A stretch of DNA of 64,000 nucleotides from CAWCBG01 sp963793845 (GTDB lineage: Bacteria; Acidobacteriota; Terriglobia; Terriglobales; Acidobacteriaceae). The stretch's first letter is position 1. Each line of letters starts with the position of its first letter. The translations under genes were made by a program, and so were the position numbers. This document shows, piece after piece, positions 36,297 to 45,492 of the stretch. The stretch is taken from assembly GCA_963793845.1 (NCBI GenBank), contig CAWCBG010000002.1, positions 434,001 through 498,000 of the forward strand, read 5' to 3'. The notes beneath the pieces were generated by a model. It was not told the origin of the DNA and did no database searches. It saw only the letters and a list, made by a program, of their open reading frames with translations.

Positions 36297-38009
36297 TTAA
36301 AATTGCGCGCACTTTCCGCCCACCGCGCTGGTCAATACACCGGATCCGGCTTTGATCGTTTCCTTCCAGCAGGAGCCAGTCGCATCAGCAAACGAGTACG
36401 TCTCGGTATTGGTCTGGCCACTGGTTGTGACTACCCCCTGGGCGCTCACCGCCAGGTTGTCAGTGGGATGCACGGCATCGGAAAAGACCGAGTAGTAGGT
36501 GGACTTGCCATTCTGCTGCACCAGTTCCGTCTGGCTCAGCCCTTGTACGATGCTCGTCAGCTGCCGATAAGAACCGTCTATGTTGCTTTGGCTGAACTGT
36601 ACTGAGAAGGCGAGCGGCCAGGCTACTTGTCGGCTATCGACCCACTGCATGCCCGGCGCGGTGGTCTTGGTGCTCGACGAGATGTTGGTTAACTGATTTA
36701 CGGTCTGATTATCGGTGAAGGTAGTGGCTGTGTTGGAAATCAGGTAGCCTTGTTTGTTCGAGAAATTCACGCTTTGGGTCACCTGTGTGGTCACCTTGCC
36801 ATGCGAGGTCATGGCGTAGCCTTCAAGCGTGAAGCCACGGTTCGAGGTATCGGTGACGGTCCCGATAACGCCGGTGTCGGTGGTGGTCAGGTTCTCCTGC
36901 ACCACCGGCTCGGGCTGACCGATGGTGTTCTTCGTTACCGCGCCAGTCACCTGCGTGGAACCAGCATCCAGGTAAAGCAACAGCGTGGCCGTCTCCGAGA
37001 AATAACTGTTGGCATTGAACACGTTGACCGCCACCGTGTGCTGCTGACCGTTGCTGAGCACGCCGGCAAACGGGGTCAGGTCCACGCGGTAGGGCGCGAA
37101 GTTGAGAGTCTGCACGCCCGGAATCGGCCGCCACAAATAGGGATCGATGCCGCCGGTGTAGATCCACGGATAGACCGGAGCCACGCCCGCCGGCGTTCCG
37201 TCGATGCTCACCTCGGCTTCGCGGAAAGCGGTGTTGCCGCAGTTGTCGAGTTCTCCGGCGACGTCATTCGGCGCGCAGCTATACCAGAACTCATCGTTCG
37301 ACTGGCTCTGCGAGAAGACGTCCAGATACGCACGCTCGATATTCGTCGGCAGGGTGAAGGTCTGCGCGAGTTGATCGGAACCGGTATTCAGAGTGACCGT
37401 CCCGCCATTCGAGCTGGCTGACATGGGCAATACGATGTCCGCGGTAGGCGGTGGCTGCACATTTCCCAGCGGGTAAAACTGAATGTAAGCGCTGCCATGA
37501 ATCACGCTGGTGTAGGTGTCGTTGACGAGGTTCCCGAGATCGATGCGGCCCGCCTGGGTTGTGGTGAACAGTGGGCTGTAGTCGGTGAGATTGCTTTCAA
37601 CGTGCCAGGAGCGTGCCACGGTTTTGGAAGGCTCAGCGGTGGTGCCGAAGTAAACGTTGGCGCCGCCGATCCAGATCTCCGCCGTGCGGTCGAACTGGCG
37701 GCCGGCGTCAATCGACCAGTCCGCGTTGATCACCACTGCGGCCCAGGGCCCGGGACAGTCCGCCGGCGGCGTGTAGGTGAAAAACTTGGGATTGAAATCG
37801 GCGAAGTCGACGTTGGAGAACAACTGCACTACACACGGCGTGGTGTTGGGCCGCGGGATCAATGCATTGGCGGTCACCGTGTTGGCCGAGCCGATCAAGG
37901 GTACACTGGGCGCCACATAATTTTGCGCGCGTACGCCGTAAGGCAACACGAGCGAAACAAGGGCAGCGAGAACGACGGTTGCGCGGAGTGAAAGCAGGGA
38001 ATTGCGCAT
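36297..38009 (-). CDS. Secreted peptide-N-glycosidase A (PNGase A)-like amidase
   Basis: The 570-residue product has a signal peptide (about residues 8-28, ending GVRAQ). The mature N-terminal half matches the plant-type peptide N4-(N-acetyl-beta-glucosaminyl)asparagine amidase A family: CPGPWAAVVINADWSIDAG, then GRQFDRTAEIWIGGANVYF and TTAEP. These enzymes release N-glycans from glycoproteins. The rest is beta-rich with cysteine pairs (SCAPNDVAGELDNCG). It is monocistronic and stands opposite the small operon ending at 36219. Export suggests use of host or plant-derived glycoproteins as nutrients; catalytic residues cannot be confirmed by eye. Confidence 0.85.
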   Translation of the reverse strand: MRNSLLSLRATVVLAALVSLVLPYGVRAQNYVAPSVPLIGSANTVTANALIPRPNTTPCVVQLFSNVDFADFNPKFFTYTPPADCPGPWAAVVINADWSIDAGRQFDRTAEIWIGGANVYFGTTAEPSKTVARSWHVESNLTDYSPLFTTTQAGRIDLGNLVNDTYTSVIHGSAYIQFYPLGNVQPPPTADIVLPMSASSNGGTVTLNTGSDQLAQTFTLPTNIERAYLDVFSQSQSNDEFWYSCAPNDVAGELDNCGNTAFREAEVSIDGTPAGVAPVYPWIYTGGIDPYLWRPIPGVQTLNFAPYRVDLTPFAGVLSNGQQHTVAVNVFNANSYFSETATLLLYLDAGSTQVTGAVTKNTIGQPEPVVQENLTTTDTGVIGTVTDTSNRGFTLEGYAMTSHGKVTTQVTQSVNFSNKQGYLISNTATTFTDNQTVNQLTNISSSTKTTAPGMQWVDSRQVAWPLAFSVQFSQSNIDGSYRQLTSIVQGLSQTELVQQNGKSTYYSVFSDAVHPTDNLAVSAQGVVTTSGQTNTETYSFADATGSCWKETIKAGSGVLTSAVGGKCAQF

Positions 38010-38229
38010 GGGTCCGCTCCTTTAAGGTCACGCGGAGAAGGTTACCGCGCGTCCAGTGAAAAAAGCATAGTTGGTCAGGGAACGCTCTTCAAGCCAGCGG
38101 GACCAAATACATGGTTAATTTTTGTTGCGAAGCCGAATATTAATTTCGATAAAGGGTGGCTTTTGCCGGGGATGAATCGGAGCTATTCATGCTAAGGTAG
38201 TGTCCGCCCCCCACCGGAGACGACTCGCC

Positions 38230-38607
38230 ATGATGTTGGAAACAGAAATCTTTCACATTGATCCCGATATCACTGGTGTGTCATGCGCAGGGCGCTTCAC
38301 CCTTGGCACCCGCCTGAGCGAAGCGGAGACCCTGATCAACAACCTGATCTGGGAGGGGGCGCGAAAGATGGTGATCGACCTGACCCACGTTGAGTTCGTC
38401 GACAGCGCGGGACTCGGAGTCATCATGCACATCTTCGGAACGCTGGAGCAGGAAGGCGGGAAGCTGCGGGTCGCCGGGCCTAGCGGGCAAGTGCAGCGGC
38501 TGTTTCACATCACCCACACCGAGCCGATCCTGTCAGTCGACCCCGACCTCATCACCAGCGTTCGCAAACTGCAAGGCGAGGACGACGCTGGCGCTGCGGA
38601 GAGCTGA
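38230..38607 (+). CDS. STAS-domain anti-sigma-factor antagonist-like protein
   Basis: The 125-residue product is a single STAS domain. The phosphorylation-site block MVIDLTHVEFVDSAGLGVI carries the conserved Asp-Ser pair (DSAGLG), so it can be controlled by a serine kinase of the SpoIIAB/RsbW type. No kinase or sigma gene is adjacent. A C-terminal acidic tail follows. The ATG at 38230 has GGAG about ten bases upstream. The AT-rich iteron-like region follows the gene. Confidence 0.9.
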   Translation: MMLETEIFHIDPDITGVSCAGRFTLGTRLSEAETLINNLIWEGARKMVIDLTHVEFVDSAGLGVIMHIFGTLEQEGGKLRVAGPSGQVQRLFHITHTEPILSVDPDLITSVRKLQGEDDAGAAES

Positions 38608-38689
38608 AACACCTCCCCTTTTCTGGCGATTGGTCACTGACGCCAGACAACGTAAGAGGCGGTACCCCCTCCCCCTGCCATTACTTATA

Positions 38690-38868
38690 ATCAACGACTT
38701 AGACAAAAATTCCCGCCAAAATATTCCAAACAAATAGACTTACGGGTAAAATATTCTCAATAAAGGAGTTAAGTCGATAAATTAGGTCTTTTTGGCCACT
38801 TCTGCCGGACTTGCCTCGCAAAATATTAATTACAAATGACTTATACGCAAAATATTAATAACGCTACA
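38690..38868. repeat. AT-rich iteron-like repeats (GACTT...AAAATATT)
   Basis: Four copies of GACTT followed within 4-10 bases by (G/C)(N)AAAATATT or a near match start at 38696, 38737, 38808 and 38838, all on the plus strand. Separate AAAATATT cores occur at 38718, 38748, 38819 and 38849. The region is strikingly AT-rich against its surroundings. It is unlike the other repeats in the window and may be a binding-site array or acquired DNA. Confidence 0.6.
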
Positions 38869-39229
38869 CTTAGACTAACAGGCAGAAGTGTGTGCGGCGA
38901 GAGAGCAAGCCTGCGTGCCTACTGTCGTACGGCGTCCGATTTTTCAAAGAGCTCAGGAACGCGTCGCCCGGAGCGACAAAAATCCATGATAAGGCTCGCA
39001 TGCCGGGCCGGAGGTTGTCGGTGCCCTGCGTCACAGGGAGGTGTGATAAGGACGGAATACGTAGAAGCCGGCTCTAGGAAAGCCCCGTTGCATGCTACGC
39101 GCTGCAACCACCTTCGAGTGGATCCCTCCCCCTCTGAAGTGATCCGGATTGTTTTTGGCACGAATGTGCGCTATGCTCCGCCAGCTTCACACAGCGAAAT
39201 TCAGCTAAATGCGCTAAGCGGAGGACAGT
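38869..39229. other. Gap before the DUF2306-like gene, nothing recognised
   Basis: A 507-base open frame in one reading frame overlaps this stretch but lacks a ribosome site, homology or codon bias and is judged spurious. No known RNA or riboswitch was recognised, although the density of short stems around 38990-39100 could allow a structured leader. Confidence 0.35.
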
Positions 39230-39892
39230 TTGGCCACTGCTGCCCGTGGATCTGCAACTCGACGACGGCGTCCGTTCGGGGCTGTTCATGTCATGTGGAT
39301 TCTGTTCGGTCTGATGACCCTGTATATCCTGCTCACCCGTGACCTGACCCTTCTCGATCCACATTCCTTCCTGCGCCAGCGCTATGCTGCGATTCCCTGG
39401 CTGATGCTGGCGCACGGCGTACCGGGAGCATTGGCACTAGCGCTCGGCGCACTGCAGTTTTCCAGCCGGCTGCGTCAGCAGCATCTGCAACTGCATCGGG
39501 TGATGGGGCGCGTCTATGTCGCATGTGTACTCATCGCGGCACCGGTTGCCGTTCTCGTCTCTCATGCCTTGCCGATACCGACTTTGCTGGCGGCTTCCAC
39601 AATCCAGGCTGCCGGCTGGATCGTCGCCACCGGCACCGCGCTCTATTGCGTTCGCACCGGCAGGATCCAGCAGCATCGCGAGTGGATGATGCGCGGCTAT
39701 CCCTTTGCCATGGTCTTTGTCGTGGTCCGTGTGATTACCGCCATTCCCGCAGTCAATCGCATGGGAGTGCTGGGAGTCGAGGTTACGGTTTGGAGCGTCA
39801 TCGCTACCGCGTGTTTCCTGCCGTCGTTTGTGATCGCGTGGCAGGCGCTTGCCAAGAGCAAGCCCGCGGTGAAAGTTCGGGTGGCAGCTTGA
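39230..39892 (+). CDS. DUF2306-like integral membrane protein
   Basis: The 220-residue product has about six hydrophobic segments. The pattern LQLHRVMGRVYVACVLIAAPV and GRIQQHREWMMRGYPFAMVFVVVRV, with conserved His-Arg pairs on loops, is typical of DUF2306 membrane proteins, whose function is unknown. The start is TTG at 39230 because GGAGG lies five bases before it. It precedes the multicopper oxidase gene by 128 bases on the same strand. Confidence 0.78.
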   Translation: MATAARGSATRRRRPFGAVHVMWILFGLMTLYILLTRDLTLLDPHSFLRQRYAAIPWLMLAHGVPGALALALGALQFSSRLRQQHLQLHRVMGRVYVACVLIAAPVAVLVSHALPIPTLLAASTIQAAGWIVATGTALYCVRTGRIQQHREWMMRGYPFAMVFVVVRVITAIPAVNRMGVLGVEVTVWSVIATACFLPSFVIAWQALAKSKPAVKVRVAA

Positions 39893-40020
39893 GGCATGAA
39901 CCTCGGCAATCGCGACGGACGCCTCGATCGCCCCTCGGACCGGAGCTGAAGCCGGTCAACAAAGCCGCGTGATTCGCGGACCAAAAGGTCCGCGCTTGTA
40001 CCTGAAAGGACAACCGATCG

Positions 40021-41179
40021 ATGAGAGGTCCGGCTCTGGGAATCTGTTTTCTGGTCTGCTGTCTGTCTACCATCACTTGCCTCGCCGAACCACAGCAGAC
40101 TGCAGCCGCCACCGGCCAGACGCGCGTGTACTACATCGCGGCTGACGAGGTCGAGTGGGACTATGCGCCTCTACACATGGACCACATGACGGGCAAGCCC
40201 TTCGACAAGTCCACCGCGATCTGGATCGAGCAGGGCAAAGACCGCATTGGCCAGGTCTACCGCAAGGCCATCTATCGCGAGTACACCGACGCCACCTTTC
40301 AGACGCTGAAACCGCGCTCCGGCGGAGGACCAGCACATGGGCCTCCTCGGTCCGGTGATTCGCGCCGAGGTGGGCGACACCATCAAGATCATTTTCCGCA
40401 ACAACGCCAGTTACATGTACTCGATGCACCCGCATGGCGTGTCGTACAAAAAGGATTCGGAAGGCGCGCCGTATGCCGGCATGTCACCCGAGTCCACCGG
40501 CCTGGTCGCTCCCGGCCAGACGCATACCTACATCTGGGAGGTGCCCGAGCGCGCCGGTCCCGGCCCCGACGACGGCAGCTCCGTCATGTGGGTCTACCAC
40601 TCGCATAACGAGGAGCACAAAGACGTGAACGCCGGGCTGATCGGTCCTATCGTCATTACCGCGAAAGGCATGGCTCGCCCGGACGGCAGTCCCAAGGATG
40701 TGGACCGCGAGCTCTTCGCGTTGTTCATGATTTTCGATGAGAACCAGAGCCACTATTTTCAGCACAACATCGACACTTACGCCGGAGATCCAAAGTCGAT
40801 CAAGAAGCTGGAGCTGGTTCCCGAGGACGCGCAGGGCAATGCCGACCTGACGATGGGCCACGGCTTCGCCCTTATCAACCACAAGTTCACCATCAACGGA
40901 TACATCTTCGGCAACAATCCGCCCATTGAGATCCATAGGGGCCAGCACGTGCGCTGGTATGTCATGACCATGGGCGACGGCTTCAACTTCCACACCCCGC
41001 ACTGGCACGGCAACATCGTGACCGTGGACAAGCACCACACCGACATTGTGTCGCTGGCGCCGGCGCAATTCCTGGTGGCCGATATGGTGCCCGACAATGT
41101 TGGCGTATGGATGTTCCACTGCCATCTTAGCGACCACATGGCCGGCGGCATGATGACCAACTATGAAGTGCTGCCGTGA
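40021..41179 (+). pseudogene. Ceruloplasmin-like two-domain multicopper oxidase, interrupted by a frameshift
   Basis: Reading from the ATG at 40021 gives a signal peptide and a first cupredoxin start (VYYIAADEVEWDYAP, KAIYREYTDATFQ) that resembles ceruloplasmin and hephaestin. At about 40316-40326 the frame shifts and the protein continues as GLLGPVIRAEVGDTIKIIF. Copper ligands are complete: HPHG, YHSH, HTPHWHG and FHCHLSDHMAGGM. The Cys-containing type 1 site is only in the second domain, as in type B two-domain oxidases. About 385 residues if joined. Repair of one base restores the whole gene, so a sequencing error is possible. It probably oxidises metal ions or phenols in the periplasm. 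Confidence 0.85.
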
Positions 41180-41376
41180 GAGGGTTGAGGGATCTCCGAC
41201 GGATACACCGACCACCAGGCGGTGGCTTCGCCCGCCTTCTCTCCCCCGAAATAGCTATTGCTCGCCCTCCCGGCGGGTGTAAACTCAACTCGGTCTCTGG
41301 CCGAGAATCCCGCATCTAATGCTGTGTGACCGTGACAGGCGGTATCCGCGATTGCGGAACTGTACTGGAGGACATC

Positions 41377-42264
41377 GTGAGTATTACTACCGGCGACTTC
41401 CGCTCCAAAATCACTGCGCTAACTCTCCTCGAAAAGAAACAGCATCACGAGCGCATCACCTGCCTCACTGCTTATGACTATGCCAGTGCGCGCCTGGTCG
41501 ACGAGGCCGGCATTGACATGGTCCTGGTCGGCGACTCGCTGGCGATGGTGATGCTTGGCTACGAGAACACCCTGCCGGTGACGGTGCCGGAGATGCTGCA
41601 TCACACCCGGGCGGTCCGGCGTGGCGTGAAGCACGCTTTCCTGGTGGCCGACATGCCGTTCGCGTCCTATCACGTGAGCCTGCGCGAGACGCTGCGCAAT
41701 GCTTCACGCTTCATCAAGGACGGCGGTGCCGAGGCAGTGAAGATCGAAGGCGGCGAGAAGCGCGCCCGCCTGGTAGAGAAGCTGGTGGACGCCGAGATGC
41801 CCGTGGTCGGGCACATTGGGCTGACGCCGCAATCGGTGCACGCCATGGGCGGCTACAAAGTGCAGGGCAGGACGCTCGGCGCGGTTGAGCAGCTCATGCA
41901 TGACGCCCTCGCCCTGGAGCGCTCCGGAGCCTGCTGCGTGGTGCTGGAAGGCATTCCCCGCGAAGTCGCCGCGATGATCACGCATGAGCTGGACATCCCT
42001 ACCATCGGCATTGGAGCCGGTCCGGACTGCGATGGACAGGTACTGGTCTTCCACGACTTGCTGGGACTGACCTTCGCCCCGCCGGCCAAGTTTGTGCGCC
42101 GCTATGCGGATGTGGGATCGGTCATTCGCGAGGCTGTGCATGCCTTCAAAGATGACGTGAAGTCGGGGGAGTATCCCTCGGACATCGAGTCGTATCATCT
42201 GCCGAAAGAGACGGCCTCGGCGCTGGAGGCAATTGCCGAGCGCAAGCGTCCTGTGCCAGTCTAG
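41377..42264 (+). CDS. panB: 3-methyl-2-oxobutanoate hydroxymethyltransferase
   Basis: PanB makes ketopantoate, the first step of pantothenate synthesis. The 295-residue product has ITCLTAYDYASARLVDEAGIDMVLVGDSL, MPFASYHVS, AVKIEGGEK, VVGHIGLTPQS and GIGAGPDCDGQVLVFHDLLGL, the complete family set. The start is GTG at 41377 with GGAGG five bases upstream; an upstream in-frame GTG would add a non-conserved extension. It begins the panB-(secreted protein)-panC row. Confidence 0.97.
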   Translation: MSITTGDFRSKITALTLLEKKQHHERITCLTAYDYASARLVDEAGIDMVLVGDSLAMVMLGYENTLPVTVPEMLHHTRAVRRGVKHAFLVADMPFASYHVSLRETLRNASRFIKDGGAEAVKIEGGEKRARLVEKLVDAEMPVVGHIGLTPQSVHAMGGYKVQGRTLGAVEQLMHDALALERSGACCVVLEGIPREVAAMITHELDIPTIGIGAGPDCDGQVLVFHDLLGLTFAPPAKFVRRYADVGSVIREAVHAFKDDVKSGEYPSDIESYHLPKETASALEAIAERKRPVPV

Positions 42265-42268
42265 AAGC

Positions 42269-42934
42269 ATGCGGTCTGTGCTCCGCCTGTGGCTTGTCCT
42301 GATCTCTACGCTGTTGCTGAATTTGCCGATGCCGGCGCAGACCGCGGCTTCGGCTCATAAAACAGCGTCTGCAAAGACTTACTGCCAGCCCGGCGGTGGC
42401 TTCTGCTTTCGCTATCCGTCATCGTGGCTGCTGATGGGTGAAGTCTTCGCTGGCAACGGCGTAGTCGTCGCGCCGGAACAGAAAGAGGATCGCAGCCTGT
42501 GGGATGCCATCACCGCCGGACTGGTGGTGCCGTCTCCGCAAAGTGACGCGGACCCGGTCCATATCGATCGCCTCATCGAGCAGACCATGGACAGCTTGCG
42601 CGAGGCTGGCCAGAACGTCGAGACGCTGCAACGGCAGGAGCGCACTGTCGATGGCATGCCGGCGCAGATGATCAAGCTGCGCTATCACGAGAAAGCCGGC
42701 GACCGCGACTGGATCGAACAGATCGTCTTCATTCAAGGGCCGGCTGGAGAACTCTATTCGGTCGCACTGAAGTGCGCGCCGCCATCGTTGCCACGGCTGG
42801 AACCAGCACTGGCAGAGGTGTTACAGAGCTGGAAGCTGACGGAGCCCAAGCCCAACTCCGGCTATCAGGGCACAACCAAGAGCACGGTCCCATCGCGGAA
42901 GCCACCTGCTACATCAGAACCGCCGAAGAACTGA
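42269..42934 (+). CDS. Secreted protein between panB and panC, unknown function
   Basis: The 221-residue product has a signal peptide (about residues 5-25, LVLISTLLLNLPMPAQ) and a mature domain beginning YCQPGGGFCFRYPSSWLLMG, a pattern of PsbP/DcrB-like secreted proteins, with YHEKAGDRDWIEQIVFIQGP later. It starts four bases after the panB stop and ends nine bases before panC, so it is co-transcribed with pantothenate genes although a direct role there is not obvious. The tail is rich in Pro, Ser and Thr. Confidence 0.75.
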   Translation: MRSVLRLWLVLISTLLLNLPMPAQTAASAHKTASAKTYCQPGGGFCFRYPSSWLLMGEVFAGNGVVVAPEQKEDRSLWDAITAGLVVPSPQSDADPVHIDRLIEQTMDSLREAGQNVETLQRQERTVDGMPAQMIKLRYHEKAGDRDWIEQIVFIQGPAGELYSVALKCAPPSLPRLEPALAEVLQSWKLTEPKPNSGYQGTTKSTVPSRKPPATSEPPKN

Positions 42935-42943
42935 ATTCCAATC

Positions 42944-43831
42944 ATGAAAGTCATCCACACCATTTCCGAAATGAAATCCGCCTGCCGCGAGGTCATCGCC
43001 CGCGAGATGACGCTGGGGCTGGTGCCGACCATGGGCGCCCTGCACCACGGACACATGTCGCTGGTGCGCGCGTCCAAGTCGCAGTGCCACATGACCGCGG
43101 TCTCGATCTTCGTCAACCCGCTGCAGTTTGGCCCGACCGAAGACCTCGACCAGTACCCCCGACCGCTGGAGCGCGACCTTAAAATGCTGGAGTCCGCTGG
43201 TGTCGACTACGTCTTCGTGCCCGGTGTGGCCGAGATGTATCCCGCGGACGCGACGACCTGTGTGCTGGTCGAAGATCTCAGCACCAAGCTCGATGGCGGC
43301 TCGCGTCCGGGACACTTTCGCGGCGTCACCACCGTAGTGGCCAAGCTGTTCGAGATCGTGCGCCCGGATCACGCGTACTTCGGGCAGAAAGATGCCGCGC
43401 AGGTAGCCGTGCTGCGTAAGATGGTGCGCGATCTCGACATGGATGTGCAGATCGTCGTCTGCCCTATCGTGCGCGAGCAAGATGGCCTGGCGATGAGTTC
43501 GCGCAATGCCTACCTCGATGCCGCGCAGCGTCAGCAGGCGCTGGTCCTGCATCGTTCGCTCACGCGGGTGCAGGCTATGGTTGAGGCCGGCGAGCAGAAC
43601 GCGACCACGCTGTTGCAAGCGGGTCAGAAGATCATCGCCGACGAGCCCGCAGTTCGTCTCGACTACTTCGCCATCGTTGGTCCCGACACTCTCGATCCGG
43701 TTGCGGATGTGTCGCGAGGCGCTCTCGTGGCGGTCGCGGCGTATGTCGGAAAGACGCGCCTGATCGACAATGTTCTGCTTACGACTGCGGCCACAACAGA
43801 ACTATCGCCGCCAGCACCCCCATCGCGCTGA
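42944..43831 (+). CDS. panC: Pantothenate synthetase
   Basis: PanC joins pantoate and beta-alanine. The 295-residue product has LVPTMGALHHGHMSLVRAS, SIFVNPLQFGPTEDLDQYPR, HFRGVTTVVAKLF, FGQKDAAQVAVLRKM and GLAMSSRNAYL, all nucleotide and substrate site motifs. It closes the pan operon; panD is absent here. The last 53 bases overlap the 3' end of the convergent glycosyltransferase gene, an unusual but genuine-looking overlap as both frames are intact. Confidence 0.97.
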   Translation: MKVIHTISEMKSACREVIAREMTLGLVPTMGALHHGHMSLVRASKSQCHMTAVSIFVNPLQFGPTEDLDQYPRPLERDLKMLESAGVDYVFVPGVAEMYPADATTCVLVEDLSTKLDGGSRPGHFRGVTTVVAKLFEIVRPDHAYFGQKDAAQVAVLRKMVRDLDMDVQIVVCPIVREQDGLAMSSRNAYLDAAQRQQALVLHRSLTRVQAMVEAGEQNATTLLQAGQKIIADEPAVRLDYFAIVGPDTLDPVADVSRGALVAVAAYVGKTRLIDNVLLTTAATTELSPPAPPSR

Positions 43832-45263
43832 ACAGGGCGGTAATCGCCCGTCGGTTCAACCCGGCAATCCAGCCTGCCGCTAGCACCAGCACGACCGGGT
43901 AGCACTCCAGGGTATAGCGCGGCTCGGGGTTCTCCATCGTCCCCAGAAATGCCGACCGCAGCAGCACAAACAGCAGCATCAGCGCCAGGTATTGCGGACG
44001 CGGGCCGCGCCACACCGCCATCGCCGCAGGAATCAGGAACAGCAGGTTCAACCCGCCCCACAGTGTCGCCAGCACGCAGTCCTGGGTGTCGTCCGCGTAC
44101 TCCCAGAAACGGGTGTTCAGGGGCAACATCTCGGTGCGTGGACGCAGCCACATGTCGGCGATGCGAAACGCCGGCAGCCACACGTAATAGCGCAGCGGAT
44201 GCCGTTCTATGCGCTCCTGTGCCAGCGCATTGAAGCGGGCGCTCAGCTCGGGTCCGACGAAGTCAGTGTTGGCGTAATCCTGAAAGATCGCCTTGGTGCG
44301 CTGGTACTCCCCGGCGTTGTCGAAGGCCCGCGAGGGCAGCTTGCGGAAGTCGACTTCCGCGCCGGGAATCTGCCAGTAGATCTCTTCCGTCGAGGCATAC
44401 TCGGCGATCCAGGTGCGCACCCAGCGGTCGAAGCCGGTGGGGACGAATTCGTCAGGGTCGCTGGCATAGCGTGGGGCCAGGGGTTCGAACTTGTGGAAGT
44501 CGCGCCAGTTGCGTACCGTCCACGGCACAAGCGGAGCTAGCGAGATCACTACTAGAAGCGCTCCCGCCCAGAACAGCCGCCGGCGTTGGTCAGGCTGCCG
44601 CCAGATCCGCCACAGCAGGAACAGTCCCACGGCGGCTAGCAGGATTCCGCCATCCGGCCGCATCAGAATGCCGGCAGCCAGGGCGACACCGCATACCAGC
44701 CACGCATCCCACGCTCGCTGTGCTCGTTCCACCGCCATGAAACCGGCTACGGCGCAGTCCAGCGCGACCGCGGCACAGAAGATGCTCAAGGTCTCGGCAA
44801 GCGGCGCAGCAATGTAGTTCGCTGTAAACGGGCAGACGGCAGCCAGCAGAAATGCGTAACGGGCAGCCCTCTCGGACAGGGTTCGCCGGGCCAGGTCGGC
44901 GATAAAGAAGCAGCCCACAATGTCGACCGCGATCTGGGCCAGCAGCACGGCATGATAGTGCTCGCGGCCGAAGAGCTTGAAGCAGACGACCAAGAACGCC
45001 GGATAGCCGGGTAGCCGGATCCAAGTGGGCAGAATACCCGTATCGTGGGTCAGGCCATAGATGCCATGGTCCATCCAGTTCTTGGCGATATCGCCGTAAA
45101 TCATGGAATCGCCGGTGACGTGCGGGAATCGAAAGTAAAAGAACAAGCGAAGTGCGAGGGCCGCCGCCGTTGCCAGCAGAAAGTATCTGCGGGACCGGAG
45201 AACCATGCGCCAGAAGCGTTGTGGTTCTACCACCCACGGGGAATTGCGCTTGGCTGCGGTCAC
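43779..45263 (-). CDS. GT39-like (ArnT/PMT-type) membrane glycosyltransferase
   Basis: The 494-residue product has about 11 hydrophobic segments and the first-loop acidic pattern GDSMIYGDIAKNWMDHGIYG, which corresponds to the catalytic loop of lipid-phosphate-sugar dependent transferases of the GT39/ArnT type. A large hydrophilic loop (about residues 260-370) is outside. The donor would be a polyprenyl-phosphate sugar and the acceptor lipid or protein; neither can be inferred. It overlaps the end of panC and is divergent from the GH18-NodB-GT2 gene. The start is GTG at 45263 with no good ribosome site. Confidence 0.82.
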   Translation of the reverse strand: MTAAKRNSPWVVEPQRFWRMVLRSRRYFLLATAAALALRLFFYFRFPHVTGDSMIYGDIAKNWMDHGIYGLTHDTGILPTWIRLPGYPAFLVVCFKLFGREHYHAVLLAQIAVDIVGCFFIADLARRTLSERAARYAFLLAAVCPFTANYIAAPLAETLSIFCAAVALDCAVAGFMAVERAQRAWDAWLVCGVALAAGILMRPDGGILLAAVGLFLLWRIWRQPDQRRRLFWAGALLVVISLAPLVPWTVRNWRDFHKFEPLAPRYASDPDEFVPTGFDRWVRTWIAEYASTEEIYWQIPGAEVDFRKLPSRAFDNAGEYQRTKAIFQDYANTDFVGPELSARFNALAQERIERHPLRYYVWLPAFRIADMWLRPRTEMLPLNTRFWEYADDTQDCVLATLWGGLNLLFLIPAAMAVWRGPRPQYLALMLLFVLLRSAFLGTMENPEPRYTLECYPVVLVLAAGWIAGLNRRAITALFSAMGVLAAIVLLWPQS

Positions 45264-45492
45264 GACGCGACTATAGCAGGAAGGCGGCAGCGGCTAACGG
45301 GCAGAGGCCACGCTCACTTGGAGAACCTGGCGTTACCCAGCAGGTTTTCGGCCCAGCGCGTCCTTTTGTCGCGATCCGGGTTAAGATCATCAAAGGTTAC
45401 TGCTGGTGAATTTGACGGTTGAGCGCTGACCGCCGCTTCCTCTGTTGCTCTCGCTATCCCTCCCAGCTACGATAAATTTGCTTTTCTGACAG

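Noticed and set aside
38960..39110. A possible structured RNA (RNase P, tmRNA or cobalamin type)
   Set aside because: The signature sequences of these RNAs were looked for and not found; only unspecific short stems are present.
38836..39342. A 168-residue plus-strand frame before the DUF2306-like gene
   Set aside because: No ribosome site, odd composition, and it runs through the iteron-like AT-rich DNA and past the well-supported TTG start of the real gene.
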